Origin: Bin87 sp964502995
GTDB lineage: Bacteria > Chloroflexota > Dehalococcoidia > Lucifugimonadales > UBA3495
DNA length: 64,000 nt
NCBI GenBank assembly: GCA_964502995.1
Contig: CAZCZB010000001.1
Coordinates: 1-64,000, forward strand
Reading direction: 5' to 3'
Part shown: positions 15,765 through 24,797 of the stretch, piece after piece
How the letters are laid out: each line of letters opens with the position of its first letter
How positions within the stretch are numbered: position 1 is the stretch's first letter
Notes under the pieces: model-generated
The model's input: only the letters and a program-made list of their open reading frames with translations
Database searches by the model: none
Told to the model about the DNA's origin: nothing
Translations under genes and position numbers: made by a program

Positions 15765-18700
15765 CTATAGGTCCAGGCCGTCGTCGATGTGCTGAACAAC
15801 GACGCGGCAATTGCTCATGCCGCCGAGCCCGTCCTGCCGAATGTGCAGGCGGTTGTTTCCCGCGGAATCGACGTAGAAGGCGACGTAGCCGGTCCGCCCG
15901 CCGCTGCCCTGTAGCCGACCGATACGGGCCGTGTCGCCCTGCGCTTCGCGGAGGCATGATGCCGGGACTTCAACGGTGCCTCTCACCAGCGCGTGGTTCA
16001 CGGAAATGCGTATGCGGCCCGTGGCCGGGATGATCGTATAGACGTGATCGCTGGCCAGCGTCCCGCTCACGTCTCCCACCGGGCCGGTCACCGTGAATGC
16101 CAGCGGCCAGTCGCCCAACTGAGTCGTCGCCGCCACTCCGGCCGGGATTGTCGGGATGGTGGGCTTGTTGGCGATGAACGACGCCTCGTCGCTGTCGGTC
16201 TCATTCCAGTCTGACTGAACCTGGTTCGGCAGCTTCTCGGCGGGAATCAGGCTGTCGTTGCCGGCCATCGCCCAGGCCGCGACGCTGGCGGCCATGATGA
16301 CGTTGACCTCGTTGGTGCTCAGGTGGTCGAGCCGGCGCCAGTTGGTGTCCCCGTCCGTACCGGGGGCAGCGCTGTCGGCGTCTGCCGCGGCAACGGCGAG
16401 CCAGACGTGTGAATCGTGGCCCACCATTTGTCCCTGCTGGTAGCTTTCCCCGGTATCCCAGGCCCCGCGGTAGATGCGGAGGTCCGGTTTGTTCAGGACT
16501 TGGGCCACGCCGGTCGTGGCGTTCCAGTCGCTGTTGACCTGGGCGGCGGGAATCGTCGGCTTACCCGTCAGGTCTTCGTAGGCCCCGCTGAACAAGGTCG
16601 GCCGGCCGGTCAAGTCGTTGTACGCGCCGCTGAACAGGGTCGGCTTATTCAGTATCTGCGCCACGCCCTGAGTGGCGTCCCAATCGGCGCTGACCTGGGC
16701 GGCGGGGATGGTCGGCCGGCCCCGCAACGACGAATACTGCATCCGGTCGTTGCCGGCCAAACCGTCCAGCAGGACCGCCAGTTCACGAGCGCTCAACACG
16801 CTCAGGCGCAGCCAGTGGGCAGCGTCCGAATTGGGGCGGGTCATGTCCGTGTCGGTGGTCGCGTCGATGCAGAAATAGATCTGCCCGTCGTTGTCCTTGA
16901 CCACATGGCCGACTTCGTACACACCGGAGGCCCAGTTACCCTTCCAGCGCTCAACGGGAACCACCGGCTTGTTCAGAATTTGAGCGAGGCCCGTGGCGGC
17001 GTTCCAATCGCTGTTGACTTGGCCGGCCGGAATCGTGGGCTTGTTCTGGATATAAGCGTCGGACGCGCTGTCGGTCTCATTCCAGTCCGCCTGGACGTTG
17101 GGCTCGCCGGTCCCCGGCTGCCCAACCTCGTCATCAGCAGCTTCCCACCGGTCGTTGGCGCTGCTCCACTTGGCCACCTGGCCATCCGTGGGAGTTCCGG
17201 CCACGATGAACAGGTCGGGCTTGTTCAGGATCTGCGCAACTCCTTGGGTAGCGTTCCAATCGCTACTCACCTGGGCCGGCGGAATCGTCGGCCGACCGGT
17301 GAGGTCGTTGTAAGCCCCACTGAACAGCGTCGGCTTATTCTGAATGTAGGCGTCGGACTCCGAATCGGTTACGTTCCAATCGCTCTGAACGTTGGCCTCT
17401 CCGGTGCCCGGCTCCCCGATCTCGTCATCGGATGCCTCCCAACGATTGTTGTCGGTACTCCACTTCGGGATCTGGCCGTCTCCGGGGGTGCCGTACACCG
17501 CCCACAGGGTCGGCTTGTTGAGAATCTGCGCCGCGCCTTCGGTGGCGTTCCAGTCGGCGTTCACCTGGGCCGCCGGGATGGTCGGCTTGCCAGTCAGGTC
17601 GTCATAAGCCCCACTGAACAGCGTGGGCTTATTCTGAATGTAGGCATCCGAATTGGCGTCGGTCTCATCCCAATCAGCCTGAACGTTGACTTCCCCGGAG
17701 CCTTCGGGCGCGTCCTGCCCATTCCTGGCCCAGATCGCTATTCTGGCGTCGATTTCATCGTTGCCGGGGATGCTGGGCTTGTTCTGGATAAAGGCGTCAT
17801 CGTTGGCATCGGTCTCGCTCCAGTTGGCCTGGACGTTGGGCTCGCCCGTACCGGTCGGCGCGTCCTCTCCGGTCCGCGCCCAGGGAGCGATGCGGGCGTC
17901 GATTTCGGCGTTGCCCGGCACGGCCGGCTTGTTCTGGATGTAGGCGTCCGACGCGCTGTTGGTCTCGTTCCAGTTGGACTGGACATTCGCCTCGCCCTGG
18001 GAGGTCGGAGCGTTGACCAGTTTCGAGGCGGGTATGGGCGAAAGGTCGCCGTTCCTGGCCCAGGCATAGACCCCTGAGATAATCCGGTTGGCAGCGATGG
18101 TGCCAATGTCGGGCTTGTTGCGGATGTAGGCATCGCTGGACGCATTGGTTTCGTTCCAGTTGGCCTGGACGTTGGCCTCGCCGCCGTCGTTGGCCGCCTG
18201 CATCGGCGGCTGCGCCCACTGGCCGTCGCCCCGCAGGAACACGGCGGAGTCGGGCGTGCCGCTGCCGAGCTTGCCGGTGGGGATTACCCCGCCGTCTCCG
18301 GTCCTCGCCCACGAGTCTATCCGCCCGTCTATCTCCGCGTGGGAACGGGCCGAGATGCGCTTCCAGGTGCCGCCGCTCTCCGGGCTGGTGTACGCCGACC
18401 CCACGTCGGACGTGGACAGGTACAGTTCACCGTTCCGTTCCACGATGCTGCCGGCCGAATAGTTGGACACCTGCCACTGCCCCTGGTAGGCCCCGATTAC
18501 CTCCCAAAGGTTGCTGTAGGGCGGGATGCTGGTCGTCGAAGGCGAGTCGCCGGTGAAGCGGTACAGCCGGCCGATGTCGTGGTTGCCCAGGGCGAAGTGG
18601 ATCACATCGCCGGGCGAGTAGGTGGCGGTGGAGCTGTAATCCCCCCGGTACGGCCCTGGCGGGATCTTCGCCGCGGGGATCAGGTCGGTGTTTCCGGTCA

Positions 18701-21700
18701 CGGCCCAATCGGCCACCGGATGCTCAATGTCGGTGAGCTGGACCCACGCCGGCGTCGAGGCCGACCCCGGTTCATTGTTGTACGAGTAATAGCCGTCGTG
18801 CGACCAAATCCAAAGCGCGCTGTTGTGCAGCACCACCGCCCCGGGAAAGTAGGTGAGGGTAGCCGACCAGGGGCCGCGCCAGGCGAAGGCTTCGGTCGGC
18901 AGGCGGTAGCGGCTGATGGTTCCGGTCAGAGTCAGGTCATTCAGCGCGTCCAGAATCTGCTGCGACGTGGGCAGGGTCGGCAACTCCCAGGCGCCGTCAT
19001 CCCGCAGGTACTTGTCGCCGGTGCGGTCGCCTGTTCCCAACGTCGCTGGCGGCACCGTGCCGCTGGGTTCGTTGGTCCTGGCCCAGGTAGCGATGCGGGC
19101 GTCGATGTCGTTATAGGGCAGTTTCACGCCCGGAATGAGGTCGGCGTTGCCCTCCCTGGCCCAGACGTCGGGCACGTAGATGGTGGGCAGCTTGGAATCC
19201 GGCACCACGTCGGCGTTGCCTTCCCGCGCCCAGCCCGCGATCCGTGCGTCAATGTCGCTGGGACGCGAGGCCCTGCCGTCGATAATCGCGTCCCACGAGG
19301 CGACACCGGGGCCAGGCTCGGCGGTGGTCTCCTGGTTGGCCCTCCAGAACCCGTCATTGTGCCGTACCACGTACCCCGCGGGGTAGAGGACTCCGAGATA
19401 CCAGATCTGGGGCGGATACTGGTGGTCGGTGTGAACTATCCGGTACCAGCCCGAGACGCCCTCGGCCGGCGTGGGCATCAGGATGCCGCTGTTCAAGCCG
19501 GTGATGTAGGCGATGTACATTACTCCGGCGTGGACCACGATGTCGCCGGCGAAATAACTGTAGGTCGAGTTGTAGGCTCCCCGGTAGCGCCCGCGCCTCG
19601 TCAGACCGTCCAGCGAAGCCTGGACGGTCCCGCCCCCGGTGGTCGCAACGTTGGCCGCCTCGGGATCTGACCACACGCCGTCGTCCCGCAGGAAGTGGCT
19701 GCCGTCTCGCGTGCCGGTTCCCAACCGTTCCGGCGGCGCTTCTCCGGTGGGGCTGTTGGCCTTGGCCCAGGTTGCGACGAGGGCCTCGATTTCGGCATCG
19801 CTGGGATTGCTCAGGCGCGTCCAATGGGTGGCGTCGCTGCTGGGGCGCCCAACCGACAGGCTCGCCGTGGCAACGCAGAGGTAAATCTGGTTGTCGGCGG
19901 TGTCGGTGACCATATCGCCGGGTTCGTACCAGGTGGCCGTCCAGTCTCCCCGGTACAGGGTCAGCGGATCCCAGTTGTCGGTGTCCGCGTTCGGTCCCCA
20001 TCCGGATCGGTGATTGTCCGTGCGGCAAATCCAGAGGTGGCTGTCATGCCAGGCGATGTTGCCGCGCTGGTAGCGAACCGACCCGTGCCAGTTCCCCCGG
20101 AAGGGGTTGCTGAACATCGTCCAGTTGGCGGCGGCGCTGCTGGGCCTGCCGCCGCTATTGGTCACGCTGGCCGTGCAGACGTAATACTGGCCGTCCTCGG
20201 AGTCGCGCACCATGTCGCCGCGCTCATACCAGCCTGTGACCCAGGTGCCCCGGTAGCCACTGATGGGATTCCAGTTATCCGTGTCGGAATCTGGTCCGCT
20301 ACCAGATATATGGTTGTCACTCAGACATATCCAAAGGTGATTGTAGTGATACACGATTTCGGCGCGCTGGTAGGTATTCGTGTAAAGCCAATCGCCCCGG
20401 AAGCGGTCGGTGGGAGTGCCGTCAATGGCGGAGTAGTCCAGCCGGCCCGTGCCGGTAAGGGCCTCCAGCAGCGCGACTATCTCCGGCCCGGTCTGGTCCG
20501 CCGTCGCTGCGTCCTCGATGCCGTTCACCTTGGCCAACAGCGCGTTGGTCAAGGGGTTGGGCCGGAGCGCCTGGATCCGCGCGTCCACCTCGGCGTCGGT
20601 CAGGTTCGTTATCCGGCGCCACAGCGTAGTCTCCGCGCTGGGCCGGCCCCGGTCATAGTCGGCGTCGGCGATGCAGATGTAGAAATGCCCGTCGCTGGTG
20701 TCCTGGGCTATCTCCCCGGCGGTGTAGGGGACGTTCTCCTCCCAGGCGCCGCGGAACACGTTGGCCGGGTCCCAATCGTCGTTCTGACCCGGCGGCGCGT
20801 GGATACTCACCAAGTTGTCGGTGCGGCAGACCCAAAGGTGGCCGCGGTGATACACCATCTGGCCCCGGTGGTAGCGCCGTCCGGTCTGCCACTGCCCGCG
20901 GAACGACGAGCTGATCGCGCTCCAACGGGTCGTGTCCGAGCTGGGCGCGCCGGAGTTGCGCGCCTGGGCTATGCAGATATAGACGTTCTGGTCAACACTG
21001 TCGCGAACAATGTCGCCCGGTTCAAACCAGCCATCGGTCCAGTTGCCCCGATAAATGCTGAGCGGGTCCCAATTCGCGGTATCGCCGTCCGGCCCCACCG
21101 TGGAGACGAGGGTGTTGGTCCGGCAAATCCAGATGTGGTCCGCGTGCCAGACCATATCGGCAATCTGATAGGTGTTGCCGTTTTGCCACGGCCCCCGCCA
21201 ACGCTGGCGGGGCAGGTTCCGCAGGCTCTCGTAGTTCAGCCGCTCGTCCCCGGTCTGGCCTTCGATGAGGTCGATGATCTCGGTGGCGGTCTGGTCTCCC
21301 GTCGCCCCGTTCTCGATGCCGGCCACCTTGTTCTTGTCGGCGGTGGTGTAGGGGTTCGGGCGAAGGAACACGATCCGGGCGTCCACTTCCCTGGTGTCCA
21401 GCCATTCCCGAGGCGGTCCGAGACTGGCATCAAGCACCATGGTCCAGACGTTCCCGCCGTCAGCATCGGAACTTGGCTGAATCCCCTCATTGTCCACGAT
21501 GGCCCGGTAGATGTTCTGGCTATAGTGGACGTACTCGTCGGCTCGATAGAACGTAGTCTCGGCCCAGGCGTCGGCGTAGCCGGAAGCTCGCCCGTGGAGG
21601 TACGCCAGCCAGTCAGGCATGGAGGCGCCGCTGGCCGGCACCAGCACTTCATCGGCCAGTACCGCCGGCCTTCGGCTGGCGGGTAGCAGGCCGGTCGGCA

Positions 21701-21725
21701 GCGCTACGGAGGAGTTGGCTACCAT
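15765..21725 (-). CDS. Giant tail fibre, 1,986 aa
   Basis: Largest protein of the phage. The N-terminal ~700 residues hold about ten repeats of a small Trp/Tyr domain resembling carbohydrate-binding modules (WQNGNTYQIADMVWHADHIW and similar: xxYxxGDxVxxxxxxWxC). The C-terminal half has about fifteen repeats of DWNETDxxSDAYIQNKPTIP or SDWNATxGVAQILNKP with SGAYNDLTGRPTI. These repeats are typical of trimeric fibres. Likely the receptor-binding side or central fibre. Long plus-strand frames across it are shadows. Confidence 0.85.
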   Translation of the reverse strand: MVANSSVALPTGLLPASRRPAVLADEVLVPASGASMPDWLAYLHGRASGYADAWAETTFYRADEYVHYSQNIYRAIVDNEGIQPSSDADGGNVWTMVLDASLGPPREWLDTREVDARIVFLRPNPYTTADKNKVAGIENGATGDQTATEIIDLIEGQTGDERLNYESLRNLPRQRWRGPWQNGNTYQIADMVWHADHIWICRTNTLVSTVGPDGDTANWDPLSIYRGNWTDGWFEPGDIVRDSVDQNVYICIAQARNSGAPSSDTTRWSAISSSFRGQWQTGRRYHRGQMVYHRGHLWVCRTDNLVSIHAPPGQNDDWDPANVFRGAWEENVPYTAGEIAQDTSDGHFYICIADADYDRGRPSAETTLWRRITNLTDAEVDARIQALRPNPLTNALLAKVNGIEDAATADQTGPEIVALLEALTGTGRLDYSAIDGTPTDRFRGDWLYTNTYQRAEIVYHYNHLWICLSDNHISGSGPDSDTDNWNPISGYRGTWVTGWYERGDMVRDSEDGQYYVCTASVTNSGGRPSSAAANWTMFSNPFRGNWHGSVRYQRGNIAWHDSHLWICRTDNHRSGWGPNADTDNWDPLTLYRGDWTATWYEPGDMVTDTADNQIYLCVATASLSVGRPSSDATHWTRLSNPSDAEIEALVATWAKANSPTGEAPPERLGTGTRDGSHFLRDDGVWSDPEAANVATTGGGTVQASLDGLTRRGRYRGAYNSTYSYFAGDIVVHAGVMYIAYITGLNSGILMPTPAEGVSGWYRIVHTDHQYPPQIWYLGVLYPAGYVVRHNDGFWRANQETTAEPGPGVASWDAIIDGRASRPSDIDARIAGWAREGNADVVPDSKLPTIYVPDVWAREGNADLIPGVKLPYNDIDARIATWARTNEPSGTVPPATLGTGDRTGDKYLRDDGAWELPTLPTSQQILDALNDLTLTGTISRYRLPTEAFAWRGPWSATLTYFPGAVVLHNSALWIWSHDGYYSYNNEPGSASTPAWVQLTDIEHPVADWAVTGNTDLIPAAKIPPGPYRGDYSSTATYSPGDVIHFALGNHDIGRLYRFTGDSPSTTSIPPYSNLWEVIGAYQGQWQVSNYSAGSIVERNGELYLSTSDVGSAYTSPESGGTWKRISARSHAEIDGRIDSWARTGDGGVIPTGKLGSGTPDSAVFLRGDGQWAQPPMQAANDGGEANVQANWNETNASSDAYIRNKPDIGTIAANRIISGVYAWARNGDLSPIPASKLVNAPTSQGEANVQSNWNETNSASDAYIQNKPAVPGNAEIDARIAPWARTGEDAPTGTGEPNVQANWSETDANDDAFIQNKPSIPGNDEIDARIAIWARNGQDAPEGSGEVNVQADWDETDANSDAYIQNKPTLFSGAYDDLTGKPTIPAAQVNADWNATEGAAQILNKPTLWAVYGTPGDGQIPKWSTDNNRWEASDDEIGEPGTGEANVQSDWNVTDSESDAYIQNKPTLFSGAYNDLTGRPTIPPAQVSSDWNATQGVAQILNKPDLFIVAGTPTDGQVAKWSSANDRWEAADDEVGQPGTGEPNVQADWNETDSASDAYIQNKPTIPAGQVNSDWNAATGLAQILNKPVVPVERWKGNWASGVYEVGHVVKDNDGQIYFCIDATTDTDMTRPNSDAAHWLRLSVLSARELAVLLDGLAGNDRMQYSSLRGRPTIPAAQVSADWDATQGVAQILNKPTLFSGAYNDLTGRPTLFSGAYEDLTGKPTIPAAQVNSDWNATTGVAQVLNKPDLRIYRGAWDTGESYQQGQMVGHDSHVWLAVAAADADSAAPGTDGDTNWRRLDHLSTNEVNVIMAASVAAWAMAGNDSLIPAEKLPNQVQSDWNETDSDEASFIANKPTIPTIPAGVAATTQLGDWPLAFTVTGPVGDVSGTLASDHVYTIIPATGRIRISVNHALVRGTVEVPASCLREAQGDTARIGRLQGSGGRTGYVAFYVDSAGNNRLHIRQDGLGGMSNCRVVVQHIDDGLDL

Positions 21726-21734
21726 GCTGCCGAC

Positions 21735-21998
21735 CTACCTCAAATCCACGACCGCAGCCGTCGTCGCCTGCGTGACGTGGGTAACCCGGAGCGGCAGCAG
21801 GATGTCGCCGGCGATGGTCATGGTCAAATCGGCGGAGTCGTTCAGCATCCGCACGGTGAGCGTGTCGGCGCCGAGCACCAGAATCGCCCGCGTCGGCGGG
21901 TCAAACTCGTGATCGGCGGTGGACACGTCCGCCACCTCGCCGGAGACCATGGGGGCATCCCAGCCGCGTAGGAACCTGCTGTAAGGGTCGGATGTCAT
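21735..21998 (-). CDS. Spike-base-like protein, 87 aa
   Basis: Short beta-rich protein beginning MTSDPYSRFLRGWDAP, with DPPTRAILVLGADTLTVRM and a Val/Thr-rich end. The pattern (polar start, then PTRAhhV and ILLPLRVTHV) resembles small spike-base proteins found beside fibre genes in other phages. Ten bases upstream of the giant fibre gene. Confidence 0.55.
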   Translation of the reverse strand: MTSDPYSRFLRGWDAPMVSGEVADVSTADHEFDPPTRAILVLGADTLTVRMLNDSADLTMTIAGDILLPLRVTHVTQATTAAVVDLR

Positions 21999-22036
21999 TG
22001 TCTAGCCCTAGGTGCTGTTTCCGTTGGCGCCAGCCC

Positions 22037-22399
22037 CTACGGGACCCTCAGCACCGCGATTTCGACGTTGGCCACGCTGTCCAACGCGAACTTGGCCGGG
22101 TCGCCGTACACCTCACGCGGTGACAGCAGGATGTCCCGCTCCTCATTGGCCGGCACCGCAACCACCCGGTCAGCCAGGGCATTGCCGTCCAGGGTGACGG
22201 GAGTCTGAATCGTGATATTCAAAGCGGTGGCCCCGTTTTTGACCCGGAGCCAGGTCCTGCCGTTATTGGCGACGGTGAACTGGTCGCCGGTGCTGGGAAA
22301 GCTCCCCGTGGCCAAGGCCGGCGTGCTGGCCGACGTCAGGTAGGTCGGCTCCACGCCGCTGGACCGGAGTTCCTGGGGGGTCAGTGCTTTTTCTGCCAT
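22037..22399 (-). CDS. Beta-rich capsid/tail accessory protein, copy 1
   Basis: 120 residues, paralogous to the next gene: GDQFTVANNGRTWLRVKNG, DGNALADRVVAVPA and VYGDPAKFALDSVANVEIAV match GDQFVVPNDGKTKLHIQRG, DGLAFDNKSFTVPG and VYGDPFKFALNNVSNNLRISV. A head-decoration role is plausible from size and position between connector and fibre genes. Confidence 0.6.
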   Translation of the reverse strand: MAEKALTPQELRSSGVEPTYLTSASTPALATGSFPSTGDQFTVANNGRTWLRVKNGATALNITIQTPVTLDGNALADRVVAVPANEERDILLSPREVYGDPAKFALDSVANVEIAVLRVP

Positions 22400-22415
22400 G
22401 TTGTTCTTTCCATCC

Positions 22416-22793
22416 CTACGCTTCGCTCATCACGGAGATGCGGAGGTTGTTTGAAACGTTATTCAGTGCGAACTTGAATGGATCGCCGTACACGTCTTTC
22501 CTGAAGGGGCCGAAACAGGCGCGCGCGCCTCCGGGGACGGTGAACGATTTGTTATCGAACGCCAGCCCGTCCATGGTGGCGACGGTCTGCACCGTGATGA
22601 TGCTGGAACTGCCGCCGCTACCGCCTCTCTGGATGTGCAACTTGGTCTTGCCATCATTCGGCACGACGAACTGGTCGCCCGACAACGGCGAAAAGCTCCC
22701 AACAGAGAGCGCCGGATCCGTAGAGCTGTCGTACACCGTCAGGATGGTGCCGGAGCTGTTGCACGGCTGAACAGGAAGGTCTATCTCGGCCAT
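22416..22793 (-). CDS. Beta-rich capsid/tail accessory protein, copy 2
   Basis: 125 residues; paralogue of its neighbour, diverged (about one third identical by eye), with a glycine-rich loop (GGSGGSSS) in the middle. The two tandem copies suggest duplication of a decoration-like protein. Confidence 0.6.
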   Translation of the reverse strand: MAEIDLPVQPCNSSGTILTVYDSSTDPALSVGSFSPLSGDQFVVPNDGKTKLHIQRGGSGGSSSIITVQTVATMDGLAFDNKSFTVPGGARACFGPFRKDVYGDPFKFALNNVSNNLRISVMSEA

Positions 22794-22800
22794 GCTTCCC

Positions 22801-23442
22801 TCACGACACCAGCGACTTGTCCGAGGCGTACACCAGCCGGCTCAGCACCTTGTTGCGCTCCTCGTGGTAATCGGCCAACGTTACGTCGTACTGGCCGACC
22901 CGCTCGCTTTTTACGCCGCGCTGCCGAAGCGCGAGCTGAACCAGGTCCATGACGGCCTGCACCATCTTGGGCGGATGAACCGCCTGCTGGAGGCCGTCCA
23001 CGTTGGTGATTGTCAGGGCGGCGGTGGCATGAGTGGCGTCGAAGGTCAAGACCTCGCCGTTCTCACTGATCTCCACCGAAAAGGTTCCCGTTGGCGTGCG
23101 GACGCCGGCGGTGGTCACCGGCACTATCAAGTCCAGGCCGCTTTCGTCGGTCTGCAACTCCTCCGTGTCGGCGTGAAAGCCAGCGTCGCCAACCGTGCCG
23201 GTGATTCGAGTTATCGGGTATCCGCGAGGCGATGCCAGCAACCGCAGGTCATTGTCGGCTTCGCCCAGCGTCGGCATGAACCGCCCGGACCAGATCGAGA
23301 CCGGGAAGGTTTTAAGTTCGTCGGACGACACGTAGTCGCGCAGATCCGCCTCAGCCGCGTCCAGATACCGCTGGATCACGGCGTCGGGCAGGTCGGTTTC
23401 GACCTGCTCAAGGACCTCGGCGACGGTTGCAAGCGTTGCCAT
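22801..23442 (-). CDS. Head-tail connector (gp6-like adaptor)
   Basis: 213 residues. The N-terminus TVAEVLEQVETDLPDAVIQRYLDAAEADLRDYV has the helical start of gp6/gp15-type adaptors, and the C-terminus (VQAVMDLVQLALRQRG...YHEERNKVLSRL) returns to helices after a beta insertion. Its start overlaps the previous stop by one base. Joins portal to tail. Confidence 0.7.
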   Translation of the reverse strand: MATLATVAEVLEQVETDLPDAVIQRYLDAAEADLRDYVSSDELKTFPVSIWSGRFMPTLGEADNDLRLLASPRGYPITRITGTVGDAGFHADTEELQTDESGLDLIVPVTTAGVRTPTGTFSVEISENGEVLTFDATHATAALTITNVDGLQQAVHPPKMVQAVMDLVQLALRQRGVKSERVGQYDVTLADYHEERNKVLSRLVYASDKSLVS

Positions 23443-23777
23443 TACGCGGCCCCTCGGGTGTCAGACCTGGTAACAAACATCGTCTCGGGCGGATATTCGA
23501 CACGGCGGGCGGACAGGTGGCTACGGCAATCGGGGCAAGGGTTCTGCGACACGCCCCTGAGTTGGCCGTCATCGCACTGGTGCAGCTTGTGGTGGGATCG
23601 GAAGGTGGCGTCACAGCGACAGTGAACGATAGACATGGCCCCCTTGAAGTCTGACCAGTCGATCTGCAACGCCAGGTCCCCGCCGGAGGCCAACGCCTCG
23701 CGGTGGTCCGGCGTAACGGGGTTGCCGTCAGTCAACGTGGTCTTTGGCTTGTCCATTCCAAGAAGTCTCTTCAACAT
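23442..23777 (-). CDS. Small Cys/His-rich late protein, 111 aa
   Basis: Not recognised. Basic start MLKRLLGMDKPK; centre has HCRCDATF, HHKLHQC and CPDCRSH, giving two or more metal-binding pairs, so probably a zinc-binding protein. Tightly packed between two connector-type genes, with one-base overlaps on both sides. Confidence 0.55.
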   Translation of the reverse strand: MLKRLLGMDKPKTTLTDGNPVTPDHREALASGGDLALQIDWSDFKGAMSIVHCRCDATFRSHHKLHQCDDGQLRGVSQNPCPDCRSHLSARRVEYPPETMFVTRSDTRGAA

Positions 23778-24124
23778 CAGGCGTATTCTTCCGGCATGGC
23801 CTCAAGGTGAGTTTCCCGTCGGATGACCGTGAGCACTCGGAGCTTGCTGCTTTTCAGTGAGCGTCCGCGTCGGTCCTTGATCGACGTCACCAAATCCAGC
23901 TCCTTGATGTCGGCGTCTAGCGGCAGCAGGAGCAGGTGCTTGGCTACCGTGGCGACCTTATCTCCGTCCGCTACAAACCGCTCCGCAGAGGACTGCCAAT
24001 AACACGGCTGATCGGACAGCACATCGACCGGAGCGGTGATGGGATGGTTGAACCCGTCGCGTTCCGTGCCCGGCTCGTCCCGCTGCGTTGAGCAGCGGTG
24101 TGTCATTCGAGATCGGATTGACAC
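23777..24124 (-). CDS. Putative head closure (head-tail stopper) protein
   Basis: 115 residues, beta-rich in the centre (DKVATVAKHLLLLPLDADIKELDLVTSIKD) like the small SH3-type stopper proteins that sit under the adaptor. Position beside the adaptor supports it; no signature motif. Confidence 0.5.
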   Translation of the reverse strand: MSIRSRMTHRCSTQRDEPGTERDGFNHPITAPVDVLSDQPCYWQSSAERFVADGDKVATVAKHLLLLPLDADIKELDLVTSIKDRRGRSLKSSKLRVLTVIRRETHLEAMPEEYA

Positions 24125-24126
24125 GG

Positions 24127-24261
24127 CTACCTCCGGCGGAGGTCCTTAACCTTCTGTTGCTCCCCACGCTTCTTCCCAACGTTGGGTCGGTTGCTCCGGC
24201 CCGACTTGTCCTCCAGCCGATCCGGGTGCAACCGCTTGTCTTCCCACCTTCTCTTATCCAT
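24127..24261 (-). CDS. Basic micropeptide, 44 aa
   Basis: ATG at 24261 overlaps the stop of the decoration-like gene as TGATG, indicating coupled translation. About half the residues are Lys, Arg, Asp or Glu (MDKRRWEDKRLHPDRLEDK). Function unknown. Confidence 0.5.
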   Translation of the reverse strand: MDKRRWEDKRLHPDRLEDKSGRSNRPNVGKKRGEQQKVKDLRRR

Positions 24262-24755
24262 CAGGACGTGGCGACCTCCACGTACCGGACCGTGATGGTG
24301 ACGTCGCCGCCGGCGCCGGTGAACGCCGTGCCTACCGTGCCCACACGGATACCGGCAGCCGGGACCACTTGAGCCGCGGGCAGGCCGGCCAAGGCAACCC
24401 TGGTAGCCCACCTGGCGTCGGTTCCGCCAGCCGTAAAGTGCGCCAGCGGGATGCTCGCAATGTTCGTGCCATCGTTGTCCGCATACTCCACCGGTACCGC
24501 CGCCCCACCGCCGTAGGCGCCGGCAGCCTTGGACGCATGGACGCCCAGGACCGCATAAGCTCGACCGGATTCCGGGGCCTCCAGTATTTCAACGGTCGTG
24601 GCGTCGAGGCCCTGCACGTCCGCCGCGGTCAGGGTGACGGTGGCGGTCTGTACCACCCTGGGGTAGTGCGTGCGGTTATCGACGACGTGAAAATCGTCGT
24701 CCTTCGCCCCGGGAATGACGCGAGAGCGCGGAATGATGGTCTGCGATGCTGGCAT
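24261..24755 (-). CDS. Putative head decoration protein
   Basis: 164 residues from the ATG at 24755; a second ATG four codons upstream is possible. Beta-rich, Ala/Gly/Val/Thr-rich, no cysteine. Directly downstream of the major capsid gene, where decoration proteins usually lie. Assignment by position and composition. Confidence 0.5.
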   Translation of the reverse strand: MPASQTIIPRSRVIPGAKDDDFHVVDNRTHYPRVVQTATVTLTAADVQGLDATTVEILEAPESGRAYAVLGVHASKAAGAYGGGAAVPVEYADNDGTNIASIPLAHFTAGGTDARWATRVALAGLPAAQVVPAAGIRVGTVGTAFTGAGGDVTITVRYVEVATS

Positions 24756-24797
24756 GATCAGCCTCAACGATTGGAAGGGGGGCGAATGCCCCCTCCA

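Noticed and set aside
16416..21686. Long plus-strand frames of 553, 443 and 663 codons opposite the giant fibre gene
   Set aside because: They are shadows of the repeated fibre sequence; the minus-strand frame has recognisable fibre repeats.
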